A stretch of 64,000 bases of DNA from assembly GCA_946811185.2 (NCBI GenBank), contig OX328109.1:1922001-1986000 (forward strand). The letters are read 5' to 3'. Positions 53,694-63,785 of the stretch are shown here, piece after piece. The position numbers were made by a program, and so were the translations under genes. The stretch's first letter is position 1, and each line of letters starts with the position of its first letter. Source of the DNA: Hippopus hippopus (Eukaryota > Mollusca > Bivalvia > Cardiida > Cardiidae). The notes beneath the pieces were generated by a model. The model did not search any database, was not told the origin of the DNA, and saw only the letters and a list, made by a program, of their open reading frames with translations.

Positions 53694-54641
53694 CTTTACA
53701 AATCAAAATCATACTTGAAAACATTGTGGAAAAAGGAGAAAATGATACCATCTTAACTCTTTTCCTGCCGTTCGCGACCATGGGTGACTTTTACGGAGAG
53801 TGTACAGCAAGGTCAGCCTGCACATACGTGCAGTCTGATCTTGCTCTACAATCTCCGCTGCTTTATTGGTAGTTTGGGTCATATAAGTCCTGTCCAATGC
53901 CCATATATTCAGCAAAATAGTTGTGTAATCGTCAACAATTTTTATTCGACAGAATAAGGATTAATCTCATAACTTTACCCCTCAACCACACAAAAACATG
54001 TTTTGAAAACATAGTGGAAAAAGGAGAAATGCTCCTATTTTAACCTTTACACTTTAAACATTAAGCCTTTACCAAGTTTTCAGTTTAACGACCCTGAGGA
54101 AGGCGGCTTTTTGGAACGTTGTGGGGAAAAGGAGAAAATGCTCGTGTCTTAACCTTTACACTTTCAACCTATAGTCTTCACCAAACAGACCGAGTTTTAA
54201 GTTTAACGACCCTAAAGAAGGATGCTTGACGAAACATTGTGGGGAAAGGGAGAAAATGCTCGAATCTTACCAATTACACTTTCAACGTTAATCCTCTATC
54301 AAACAAAACCTAGTTTTAAGCTTAACGACTTTGAGGAAAGAGGTTTTTCGGAACATTATGGAGAAAGGAGAAAATGATCGTACTTTAACCTTCACACTTT
54401 TACCTTTTAGCCTTTACCAAAGCGAGCCATGTTTTAACGATCATATGGAAAAAAGGTTTTTTTTTTAAACATTGTGGGAAAAGGAGAAAATGCTGGATCC
54501 CAGCATTTTCTCCTTTTCCCATAATGTTTCTATCCTTATGAAAACAAATCCTTTTGTCTGAGCCATAAAATTGCGAGTATTTTAACGTCTGCAACTGCTT
54601 TGAATTTGGACTAGTCTAAAAGTCTGTCATTTGGTATAGGG
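53694..54641 (+). repeat. Tandem array of C left halves ending in a complete C
   Basis: GGAGAAA(A)TG occurs at 53735, 54023, 54131, 54249, 54367 and 54483. The last five are spaced 108-118 bp. Each unit has (A/T)TTTTAACGACCCTGA, GG(A)AACATTGTGG and CTTAACCTTTACACTTT. The last unit (about 54400-54641) is a full C ending in TTGGTATAGGG then TTAA (54642-54645). Confidence 0.9.
53757..53960 (+). mobile_element. Element E variant inserted in the C array
   Basis: TTAA 53753-53756 and 53961-53964. Hairpin AAGGTCAGCCTGCACATACG/GTGCAGTCTGATCTT. Neighbouring array units carry the uninterrupted TCTTAACCTTTAC target. Confidence 0.9.
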
Positions 54642-54794
54642 TTAAGCACGTTGATGGCGACATCAAATTTGCAGACAGTACAGATCAAGACAATCTACAG
54701 GATGTCCTGTCTAATCTTGGATTCACATTATCTGATATTCGTGATATATTCATGTAGAACAATGTCTTCGTTAGTAAAAATGCTTTCAAAGACC

Positions 54795-54925
54795 GTTTTG
54801 TGGTATCCGTGGTTGTGAGGTAGAGCATCAGCCTCGTAATCATAAGGTCCTGAGTTTAATAACTGGGAGCGAGTGTCAACTGTTTATTGCCCCACACATT
54901 CGGCGCGAGTACTGGTGTAGTTCTC
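54795..54925 (+). mobile_element. Possible tRNA-headed SINE head
   Basis: GGTATCCGTGGTTGTGAGGTAGAGCATCAGCC..GTAATCATAAGGTCCTGAGTTTAATAACT resembles a tRNA with a degraded box B. No body or tail shared with the other SINEs. Confidence 0.4.
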
Positions 54926-55018
54926 AGGAAGCAGAATGGAAAGAGATTAGTATAAGTTGCAAGAACTTGTTTCTCAATCGATGTAACAGAAGAAATATGT
55001 TTAAATAATTGAACAATT

Positions 55019-55290
55019 GTATGGTATTTAACGCCATTTTCAACATTATTTAAGTTATATCGCGGCTGGAGTTTCTTTTACCAGTACTCTGCACAATATT
55101 CTTTCCAAGCCACCGGCTGCTTTCCCACATAACTATCGTCGAAATAATAGTCAGTGGTGAGAGAGGAATGAATCCTGTCGCAATGACTATCATCAATCCT
55201 TGGAAATAAATTGGCCGAGCCGGGGATCGAACAAGCGACACCCTGCTTTCAAGTCCTGAGCACTACCGACAGAGCTACCAGAGCTACGTA
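55019..55290 (-). mobile_element. SINE-2
   Basis: CGCCATTTTCAACATTATTT to GGGGATCGAACAAGCGACAC and ACTACCGACAGAGCTACC. Near full length. Confidence 0.9.
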
Positions 55291-55317
55291 TGTTTAAACT
55301 AAACCAACGCCGTTTAA

Positions 55318-55537
55318 CCCTTTCCCAAACAATCCCTGGTTTTCACGACCCTGTAAAAGAAGCTTTTTGAAAACATTGTGGGAAAAGGAGAAAATGCTGG
55401 TAACCAGCATTTTCTCCTTTTCCCACAATGTTTGCTACACTCCCAGAACAAATTTCAATTTTTGAGTCATTTTAATTTTGTCGTCTGCAAATGCTTTCAA
55501 TGTGGACCAGTCTAAAATTTTGTCGTTTGGTAAAGAG
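55318..55537 (+). mobile_element. Element C with TTAA on both sides, intact
   Basis: TTAA 55314-55317 and 55538-55541. CCCTTTCCCAAACAATCCCT to TTTGGTAAAGAG. Perfect core palindrome ACATTGTGGG...CCCACAATGT. Confidence 0.95.
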
Positions 55538-55937
55538 TTAAGAGGGAATGGATAACGAGAAATCCAATTCCTTCTATAGCCAACAGCGCTTATCTGACAG
55601 GTGAAACGAATTAATTCCTTATTGGGTTGAAACCTCGTAACATAATTGCTGTTTAGCATGCAACATTTGTCGAGGAAATGTTTTGTAGCGTGCAAACAGT
55701 TACCGTAATAAATTGTTTTCTTGATGCTTCGCCTCGCCTTACTGAAAAGTTTTCGACCATTTGTTTAACTTCCTTTCCACCCACTTAAATTGTCAACACC
55801 AAGTATAAGTTTGTATCGTAGCAACAGCGTGAAATGTCAAGAATCGTAGTCCTAAGCATATTTGCAAATTTCTGCGAATCCTTGTTTCTCTAAAATTTAT
55901 TAAGATAGTCGGTGTGAAATAGTATCATACTTAACTC

Positions 55938-56225
55938 TTTAACACAAAACAAAATTTAAAACTTGCCAAAATTGATTGATTGATTGATTGATTGATGCAG
56001 TGGTGTTTTAAGCATTTCAACATTATTTCAGTCATAACACGGCGACAGCTGACATATTCATGTTTTTCCTGTGTTTTACCAGTACTAGGTTAGGGCTCTC
56101 AGGTGTCTTGCCCAAGGACACGCCCAAATAGAAGGCATCTACCGACGACAAAAATGTGATCCAAAAGTTCAAACTTGTTTTTGGAAGGGTAGAAAACATT
56201 ATGGGGGGAGGAGAAAATGCTGGTT
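55938..56225 (-). mobile_element. Element C carrying a truncated SINE-3
   Basis: TTAACTCTTTAACACAAAAC to 55975, SINE, then GAAGGCATCTACCGACGACA to ATGCTGGTT, where it is truncated against an A fragment. Confidence 0.85.
55976..56121 (-). mobile_element. SINE-3, 5'-truncated, inside C
   Basis: (TTGA)n tail, AACATTATTTCAGTCATAAC, to GTGTCTTGCCCAAGGACAC. Flanks GCCAAAATTGA (55965-55975) and GCCCAAATAGA (56122-56132), 9 of 11 identical. Confidence 0.9.
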
Positions 56226-56292
56226 AGCGCTGGCTGGCTTAGGTCGATACTTATTGCAGATGCATTTAACCCCTTTCACAGAGCATGGCTCG
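56226..56292 (-). mobile_element. Element A end fragment
   Basis: GCGCTGGCTGGCTTAGGTCG, GCAGATGCATTTAACCC, CACAGAGCATGGCTC. Confidence 0.8.
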
Positions 56293-56757
56293 GAAAAAAA
56301 AAATGACGAGCAATACCTCTCTCGCCACATGTTTCCGTGCATTAAAACTTGGTTAAAAAAAATACAAATGTTTTCTCAAATGATCGATTACAAACTCTCC
56401 ATACAAGGTTTGTTTACAGAAATTTTACCCGAGCTTACATTAGTGTGGTGGGCTTCCACTTTGTCACGGAAATCATGACAGAGAAGAACTACTAAATGTA
56501 TCCGCCATTGATGGATTGTTTCCTATTGCCCTCGTGTCGTCGTTACCCATTTAGCCGTGACCACTGACGATGTAAACAGCTTTTCAAGACATTCGTGGAT
56601 ATATATCAGACTACAGAAAAAGTGCAACCTGATCATGTGTATACAACGCCCTCTACCAGAATCTAAACGATTATCAGAAGAGTGCATTTCTCGACGGCAA
56701 TGCATTTTTAGGCATCGAAAATCAGCAAAATAGTTTTTATCACATAACCTGCTTTGT

Positions 56758-57130
56758 TTTCAGTGTAATACACCCATTATGAATTCTCTTATCTAACACG
56801 CGTTTTCAGATCAGCACTATGTGACGTCATATATGATGTCATTTTATAACACGTTGAGGAGTGAGTCTTATTTTACTCAAAGAAGTTCCCAAATGAGAGT
56901 GTAAGGTTTTGCATATTTTGACCGTATATTCGTTATTTATCGTCATGTGATAAAAAGAATCTGGCATTAGCTAGCTTTCGGGGTTAAATTTTATCAAATT
57001 CGTCCTCGAAAAATATCATATTAAGCTCGCCCAGGGCTCGCATAATAACATTTTTCTAGGTTCGTTTATCAAAATTCTAGATCTATCTCAAATACCATTT
57101 TATGTCGGATGTATACATGTATCATAAACC
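56758..57130 (+). repeat. Dispersed repeat S, copy without C
   Basis: CAGTGTAATACACCCATTAT, AATTCGTCCTCGAAAAATAT, GCTCGCATAATAACATTTTT. It provides the empty counterpart of the C insertion at 28523. Confidence 0.65.
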
Positions 57131-57339
57131 TGGTGTAGAGTTCATAATTTGCATGCTACTGGTTTGTAAATAGTGCAAGTGGTACCACCGAGAAACGGTC
57201 TAAGGCAAGCAAAATTGACCTCTTTTGAAGTATACAGAGAGCATATAACAAGAATTTGCTTACTTTTATCCTAAACACTGCCAAAAAGAAAAACCCAAAA
57301 CAATAAAAAATGTAATATGTCATGATAATGATCAGCATC

Positions 57340-57478
57340 AACAGATGAATTAACCCTGTTGCAATAATTACCAACATTTCGGAAAGAAAGTGACTGAACT
57401 TCAGATTCAAACTAGCACTCCCCCCTCCCCGGGTTTCGTGCCCTATATGTTACCCACTGGGCTACCGGGCTTGGTCAG
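57340..57478 (-). mobile_element. SINE-2 head-side fragment
   Basis: CAACAGATGAATTAACCCTG, CATTTCGGAAAGAAAGTGAC and ACCCACTGGGCTACCGGGCT. Confidence 0.8.
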
Positions 57479-57584
57479 CATGTAATGAATCATATTAACA
57501 GAGAAGAATGTACAAAAACAAAGCTTGAACTTAGAACTACAGTCAGCGAAGTATTGCAAGATTTCTGTATGCCCTTTATGGGCT

Positions 57585-58200
57585 TTTCACAGTTACAATT
57601 GCCTTTAATGCACAAAATATGCAGTCTGATCGTGATCTACTCTGTCCGTTTTGCTGAGATATATGACACAAGAACAACTTTGAAATTGGAACATTTAGGT
57701 TTTCTTTCTAGCTTGAAAAATGTGTGTTAATGTTCATTAGCCGTTCCAAAGTCTGTTCAGGCGGCCAGTGTAGATTATGATAAGACTGCACAAAACGTGC
57801 ACTGTGATCGTTGATCTACATGTACATCGTTCGCTTTGCTGAAACAGTTAGCAAAACAACAATCTTGAAACTGGAATAATTTAGGTCTTATTTCTAGACA
57901 AAAAATGACCGACTTTGTAATGTTTATTCGTCCTTTTAAATATTAAGAAAAGTCTGTGTTTCGTTTAGTGCAAGAAAACGGCGCCGTAATTTATTGTCTG
58001 AAAGCGATAGGCATCTGTCTGCGACGGAAGATACCGTCATTTACGTGCCACGGTATCATAAATATGGAGGATAACTATTTGTTAACTCTTTCATTGGTTA
58101 TGGCGTATAAGATAGCTTTTGCGATCGGCGTAGATCAAGATCAGACTGCACAGAACGTACAGTCTGATCTTGGATCTACACCGTCCGCTACCTCATGCTT
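57585..58200 (+). repeat. Three diverged E-type hairpins in a row
   Basis: E-like hairpins near 57610-57650, 57762-57822 and 58126-58188 (CGGCGTAGATCAAGATCAGACTGCA...). The first two share CTTGAAA(C/T)TGGAA.A(T)TTTAGGT. The third is the best preserved. Confidence 0.7.
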
Positions 58201-58554
58201 AACAAAGATCAAAGTGATCTTTAAGTGCAGAGGAAAACTACTTTAAAACCTCAACAAGAAAGTCGAATTAATCTTAATGCTGCTAAATAAAGGCAGTTAT
58301 TCATATATTTTTATCAACAAACATAACTTCCAAAATGTTTTATCGGTGAATTAGGTAAGATAATAGCTGGTAAATATCAATAATTAAAACAGAACGATAC
58401 AACAAATAAAATCTTTATGACTGTATTTCCTAAATGGGCTACGTAGCCTCTTACCATATTTTCTAGATTTCACGCAAAGGCTGGTGGGAATGTCGCATGA
58501 TCAATAGCACACAACTTTTGTTCTGGTTTGCAGTAAATATTTCTGGCAGAAACT

Positions 58555-58720
58555 TTGCTTATGATAAACTTTCTGCATATCAAAGAACCATTCTACCTCA
58601 TGATATAATCATTTTATTTTTGGCAAAATGGACCCATATCGTGCCATGACAGGTTTGATAGAATGCATAATAAAGATGCATTAAACACCTTTTTTCCTAG
58701 AGGGCCCCTCAAATGTTTCT
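58555..58720 (+). mobile_element. Element A fragment
   Basis: TTTGCTTATGATAAACTTTC, CAAAGAACCATTCTACCTCA, AAAGATGCATTAAACACC. Confidence 0.65.
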
Positions 58721-58832
58721 TACTTTAAGTTAGCGCAAAAACATCATAAAAAAACACGAGCCACAGTTTGCGTGAGAGTGCATCACTGACAAGTAATTAA
58801 TGTCTAATTAGATTTCTACGAGATTTTAAACC

Positions 58833-59150
58833 CTAAGGCTGCTTAGCGCGGATCACTGACCTTTGGCAGACAGTGTACATCAAGATCAGGCTGCACTTTC
58901 TGTGCAGTCTGATCTTGGATCTACACTTGTCCGATAGGGAGATATATGTATTTTTCTCCAAGAATTAAGTTTGAAAAATAGCATTTTTCGGGTTTTTACT
59001 ATCACCATGAGAATTTCATTTAAGGTCTACGGCCGCTAATTGTCATATTAAAAGACAGAAGCTGCCGAGATTGGCCGAACAGCCTTTACGAAAACGTCGA
59101 TGTTACATGATATTTACCGATACGTAAGGGGTCGTAATCCGTAACTTATT
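58833..59150 (+). mobile_element. Element E truncated against element G
   Basis: E: CCCTAAGGCTGCTTAGCGCG to ATGAGAATTTCATTT. Then G: AAGGTCTACGGCCGCTAATT, GCCGAGATTGGCCGAACAGCC. Confidence 0.8.
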
Positions 59151-59161
59151 TAGTTGGTTAA

Positions 59162-59437
59162 CCGTTTACCAGACGGTAAAATCCTAATAGATCTACTTGA
59201 CCAAATTGAAAGCATTTGCAGACGACAAATCCAAAGTAATCCAAAACCTGATACAGTATAACCTGTCTATACCGACCCTCACTTGCACCGAGAAAAAAGT
59301 ATTTGTTTTTGACAGGATAGAAAACATTGTGGAAAACAGGAGAAAATGCTGGTTACCAGCATTTTCTCCTTTTTCCACAATTTTTCAAAAGGATTCTTTT
59401 TCAAGGTCGATAAAACTCGGAATTATTTGATAAAGGG
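59162..59437 (-). mobile_element. Element C, long variant
   Basis: TTAA 59158-59161, CCGTTTACCAGACGG to TTTGATAAAGGG. Extra bases lie between the left arm and the core ATGCTGGTTACCAGCAT. Confidence 0.9.
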
Positions 59438-59470
59438 TTTAGGGTTAAGAATAGGAAATCATGGACAATT

Positions 59471-60870
59471 TTTCGGCGTAGCTGAATGTTCTGGCTTTTG
59501 GTCTACTGTTTGGTATTGATAACAAGTGAATAAAAAGAAATTTGTGATCACAAATTGGTACAAAATGTAGACATATTTATTTTGAGGGCCCCCTGTTTGC
59601 AGGCGAAAGTACCCGGTCATTTTTTTCTTTAAGATATTTCTTGTTACATAATGTTTGATCAATAATACTTATCAGTTACGTATCCCATGGTCTTTTTTAT
59701 GTAAAACAAGCTGTGATGGGGACGCTTGATTCTTCTTACAAAAGTAGACCTAGTCATTATCTTCTAAAAACAAACTTGCATGATCACATGACTTAGGGCG
59801 AAAAAATTAAAGTACTGAAAGTACTGATTAGGAGCATATATGGAAAATTTTTACATAATGGTTAATTAATAATACGTATTACGTATCTCACTGTATTTTT
59901 ATGTAAAACAGGCTATGAGAGGGAGCTTTGAGCCTTGGTTGTTCACTCTAAAGTAGGTTTAGTCATTATCTTCTAGAACAATTTTGCATCGGATAACTTT
60001 GAGCAAAAAAAAAAGTACTGAAAGTACTAATAAGAGAAGCATATCTGGACAAATTTTACATAATGGTTGATCAATAGCACGAATCAGTTACGTACTTTAT
60101 GGTCCTTATATGTAAAAAAGGCTGTGATACGGAGGTTTGATTTTTCCTACAACAGTAGGTTTACCCATTACCTCCAAAAAAACAAATTTGAAACAGACGA
60201 CTTCGAAAAATCATTGTACTAATAGAATTATACGAAGGTGATGGTAGAAATTTGATGGCAAATAGGTCTCAAGTTCAACAGAAGACCATCATATCCAAAA
60301 TTCATTCATCTGACGGTTGAAAACACTCTTTTCTAAGATTGATGGCACTATTTCATGACTATTTACCATTTGGTTTAGCCAATCAGAAGTTGTGTTACTT
60401 TCAAATTTAGAAAATCTTAAAGATTAAGACTTTTAAAGAACGTTCTGAAGAATGGTCCGCGAGTTCAAAAGGACCCTGGACAATTTTTACATAATGTTTG
60501 ATCAATAATATACATATCAGTTACGTATCTCATGGTCTTTCTATGTAAAATAGGCTGTGACAGGGAGACTTGATTGTTCCTCGAATAGTAGGTTTACTCA
60601 TTAGATCTAACTCCTGAAAACAAATTTGCATCAGATAACTTTGGGAAAAAATTCAAAGTACTGAAAGTACTGATACGGGGAGCAAATCTGAACAAATTTT
60701 ACATAATGATTGATCCATAATACCTATCAGTTACGCATCTAATGGTAGTTTTATGTAAAATAGGTTGTGATACGTAAGTCTGATTCCTTCTACAAAAGTA
60801 GATTTACCCATTACCTCCAGAAAACAAATTTTAAGCAGACGATTTCAAGGGAAAAAAAATCCTTGCATAA
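59471..60870 (+). repeat. J block and a 205-212 bp tandem array with a D insertion
   Basis: TTTTTCGGCGTAGCTGAATG opens it. TTACATAATG marks five units at 59644, 59851, 60056, 60487 and 60699. Each has GTTACG.ATC.ATGGT, GTAAAA.AGGCT(G)TGA, CATTA(T/C)CT(C/T)(C/T) and AAAGTACTGAAAGTACT. The third unit is expanded by a D element (about 60360-60475). Confidence 0.85.
60360..60475. mobile_element. Element D, half deleted
   Basis: TGGTTTAGCCAATCAGAAGT, GTTACTTTCAAATTTAGAAA, AAAGAACGTTCTGAAGAATGG. The left arm is missing. Confidence 0.75.
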
Positions 60871-60901
60871 TGGTAATAGTCAACACGAACTATGGGTTTA
60901 A

Positions 60902-61121
60902 CACTTTACCGCCCGGCAGAATTTTACAATTGTACAAATTCAAAGCATTTACACACGTCAAAGTCAACTCGCCTCAAAAATTGAAAATTGTTTCGGGAAG
61001 GGTAGTAAACATTGTGGAAAAAGAAGAAAATGCTGTTACCAGCATTTCCTCCTTTTCCAACAATATTTTCAAAAGCCTTCTTCCTCAGGGTCGTTATAAC
61101 TCGGAATTGTGTGGAAAAGTG
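60902..61121 (-). mobile_element. Element C
   Basis: TTAA 60898-60901, CACTTTACCGCCCGGCAG to GTGTGGAAAAGTG. Core ATGCTGTTACCAGCAT with a one-base gap. Confidence 0.9.
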
Positions 61122-61209
61122 TAAAAGGGAAATCTTTATATTGACGCAGTGATTAACTGTTTAATCAGACGACAAAATTTTAGTCTGGTCCAAATTAAAA
61201 ACATAAATA

Positions 61210-62537
61210 CGAGGGGTGATCAGAAAGAACGTGGACCAGTGCCGGTATCTGAATATTGTTATAAAAAACAACTTGGAGTTTTCACTATTTCTGAAAGTAA
61301 CCTCCTTTGAGTTCTATGCATGTATTCATTCTTGATTTCGACGCGCGAAGCACGTGTGGGAGCGCGTCACGTGACGTTACTATGAAGGACCCGGTCGTAG
61401 CGAGGGTTAGCTCCTCTCTGCTCTCGTAGTGTATGCCACATAGAAAATCTTTCAAAACAGGAACTAGTCAGAGGTCACATGGAGTCAGGACTAAATTATA
61501 AGGAGCGTTGGCAAGTGTTTCTTTGTTTAGTTTTTGCAAAGTTTCCAGTACAAGTGTGGCTTTGTCAGCTAGGGCGTTATCTTGGTGTAAATTGACGTCA
61601 CTCCGCAGGACTTCTGGCTGTGTTTTTCGTATGGTGTTCGTGAAATTTATTTGAATAATGTGGGCATAAAACTCAGAATTGACTGTAGTATGTAAAGATA
61701 CAACATGATTTAGAAGAAAAACAGGAGAACAGAAATACTTGATGTGGATAACTTTACTAGGTGACTTAGAAAGGTTGGCTTTACTAGCGGAAGGCGATGT
61801 TGGACGTTTCAATAAGCTGCTTTGTCGTTCAGATTCAGTGTCGGTAAAGTGTACCTATGTTTCATCGCATGTTACAATACGATCAGTAAAGTTTGACCCC
61901 TCTACCCTAATGCGTTCTGAAATTTCTTAACAGATTGCGACCCTAAACCCCATTTTCTCGGGCGTCAGTTGCCGAGGTACCCACATTGTGCAAACACGCG
62001 ACATTCCAAGACTCTCAGTCAAAATCTCCTGAGTACTTATATATGAAATGTCAAATGTGTCAGCTATTTTCCTGACAGCATCTCGGCGTTCTTGTTTTAC
62101 ATGCTGCTCTACATCCGTTATGATTTTGTCTGTGACTGATGTTGATGGACGGCCAGATTTAGGGTCATCTTTAACAGTATCGCACCCTTGTCTAAACCGG
62201 TCCGATCCATGTACGAATATCAGATTCCTTGAGTGCAGAGTCCCCTTAAACTGTTTCTAAATCGGTTTTGATTTCCGATAAATACTTTCCGAGTTTGATG
62301 CAAAACTTTATGATTACTCTCGGCTCAAATAAAACGTCGTCCGATATTGTGGACCACTAATGCAGTATATGACGTCATTAAAATGACGTCATACTTTACC
62401 TACTTTAATATGACAACATTTGAAAGCGTGAGTCAGTTACCAGATAACTAATGCTCATCTATGCAAATTTGTGTAATCCTAAGTGTAGTAGTTTTCAAAA
62501 TAACGAGGTGGTCCACGATCTTTCTGATCACCCCACG
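61210..62537 (-). mobile_element. mariner element, 1328 bp, in TA
   Basis: Termini CGAGGGGTGATCAGAAAGAA and the inverted CTTTCTGATCACCCCACG match over about 28 bp. TA flanks at 61208-61209 and 62538-62539. Length and target are those of the mariner family. Confidence 0.95.
61240..62330 (-). pseudogene. Decayed mariner (DD34D) transposase
   Basis: The minus strand encodes in order an N-terminal segment with IIKFCIKLGK, YGDSAL-like GDSALKESDIRTW, KDDPKSGRPSTSVTD, an HTH part with RRDAVRKIADTF, the first catalytic motif VTCDET, a KRPTSP stretch, the second catalytic LHQDNA and the third NLVLTPCDL. I count 34 residues between the last two aspartates, which is the mariner DD34D spacing. The C-terminal LKDFLCGIHYES and CIELKGGYFQK blocks follow out of frame. 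In-frame stops occur in the N-terminal part, after VAIC and after VTCDET; a frameshift lies near the WIG segment. The DNA between the C-terminal blocks is shorter than expected. No intact transposase can be made. Mariner transposases usually have about 340-350 residues, which fits the available span. Certainty of family is high. Confidence 0.93.
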
Positions 62538-63174
62538 TATAATTTGCAGACGACAAATTCGTTTTAGCACAAAAGATGAGATTTGTATCAGAAAGGGTAA
62601 AAACATTGTGGGAAAAGGAAAAAATGCTGGTTACCAGGGTTTGGTTCTGGTTACCAGCATTTTTCTCCTTTTCCCATAATGTTTTCTTTCTCATGGCCTT
62701 CATTTAAAAGTCAGGATTGTGTTGTAAAGAGTTAAGATGTTTCGGCGTACTAGAACATCGTTAAAGACAAATAAACATTGTAAATCTCAGAGCAGACTGC
62801 ACTTTTTATGCAATCTGATCTTTATTTTCAGATACACTGAAAACCATTATAATAAAGTACCACTCTGATTCTTTTTTTTTTACGTACATTCAATTCCGAT
62901 TCTATCTCTGGTGAAACTTAAGACACAGATACCCATATAATACCAGTAGTAAGTACACTCAAGTCTGAATCTATCGTGAAACTTAAGACTTCATTTGGAA
63001 TAAAATTGTCGTTACAAAATCTTAACGGATCTTCGGTGCTTTTAAGGCTGGCAATATAATGTACTTTTGTACAAGTAGTATTTTCTCATTGTTTTTAAAA
63101 GCAGCATACAATTAGACTGCGATAAGCTAAAGGTAAAACTTAACTTTCAAAATCGATGGTGCAATTTGTTTCAG

Positions 63175-63400
63175 CCATGCTCTCTGAACAGGGGGCTGCA
63201 TCTGCAAAAAGTATCGACACAGGTCAGCCTGCGCAGTTCGCGCAGGCTGGCCTGGGTCGATACTTTTTGTTTTTGGTCATATGTCTTTCTGCATGACAAA
63301 TGAACAGTGTACCACATGATTCAGTTGGTTGTAAGACAAAATGTATTTGATGGACCCATAATAACGGTACATGATAACTTGCTTGATATAATTTTTTTTT
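63175..63400 (+). mobile_element. Element A, right end lost
   Basis: AGCCATGCTCTCTGAACAGG, hairpin CAGGTCAGCCTGCGCAG/CGCGCAGGCTGGCCTG, then GATAACTTGCTTGATATAAT where homology stops at a T run. Confidence 0.85.
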
Positions 63401-63597
63401 TAAATCTATATATTATATTTCATGTGTCTATTTTTAGAAATGTTATGGGTAAAGAAATGTCGTAATTTAAGCTGGGGGGAATTATTTCCCCGTCACAGTG
63501 AATATTTTCCTCCTGCCGAAAATCTGGAACTACTTTTTTTAAGTTTTTTAAGTTTTTAAGTGTTAAAAGTGGCATTCGTTGACAAAACAATCAGAGG

Positions 63598-63770
63598 AAA
63601 TATAATATATAATTTATTTCATCAGCTTGTGGTTAATATGGGGAAATATTTGCCTCAAAAGGGAAAGGTCCGCGAAAATAACTCGCGCCTTACGGCACTC
63701 GTTATTTTCGCATACCTTTCCCTTTTTCGGCAAATATTTCCCCATATTAACCACAAGCTGATGAAATAAA
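63598..63770. repeat. Long palindrome, about 75-bp arms
   Basis: TTTATTTCATCAGCTTGTGG through GGGAAAGGT and CGCGAAAATAACTCG is matched by the inverted right arm ending CAAGCTGATGAAATAAA. The loop is GCGCCTTACGGCA. Confidence 0.95.
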
Positions 63771-63785
63771 CTCTATTTATTGATT

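Larger units (their letters stand above)
61157..62731 (-). mobile_element. Element C with TTAA on both sides, carrying a mariner
   Basis: TTAA 61153-61156 and 62732-62735. C parts are 61157-61209 and 62540-62731. The right part has GCAGACGACAAATTCG, ACATTGTGGGAAAAGGA and a duplicated GGTTACCAG. Confidence 0.95.

Noticed and set aside
61739..62260. Plus-strand frames of 63 and 70 codons
   Set aside because: They are antisense shadows of the mariner transposase remnant on the minus strand.
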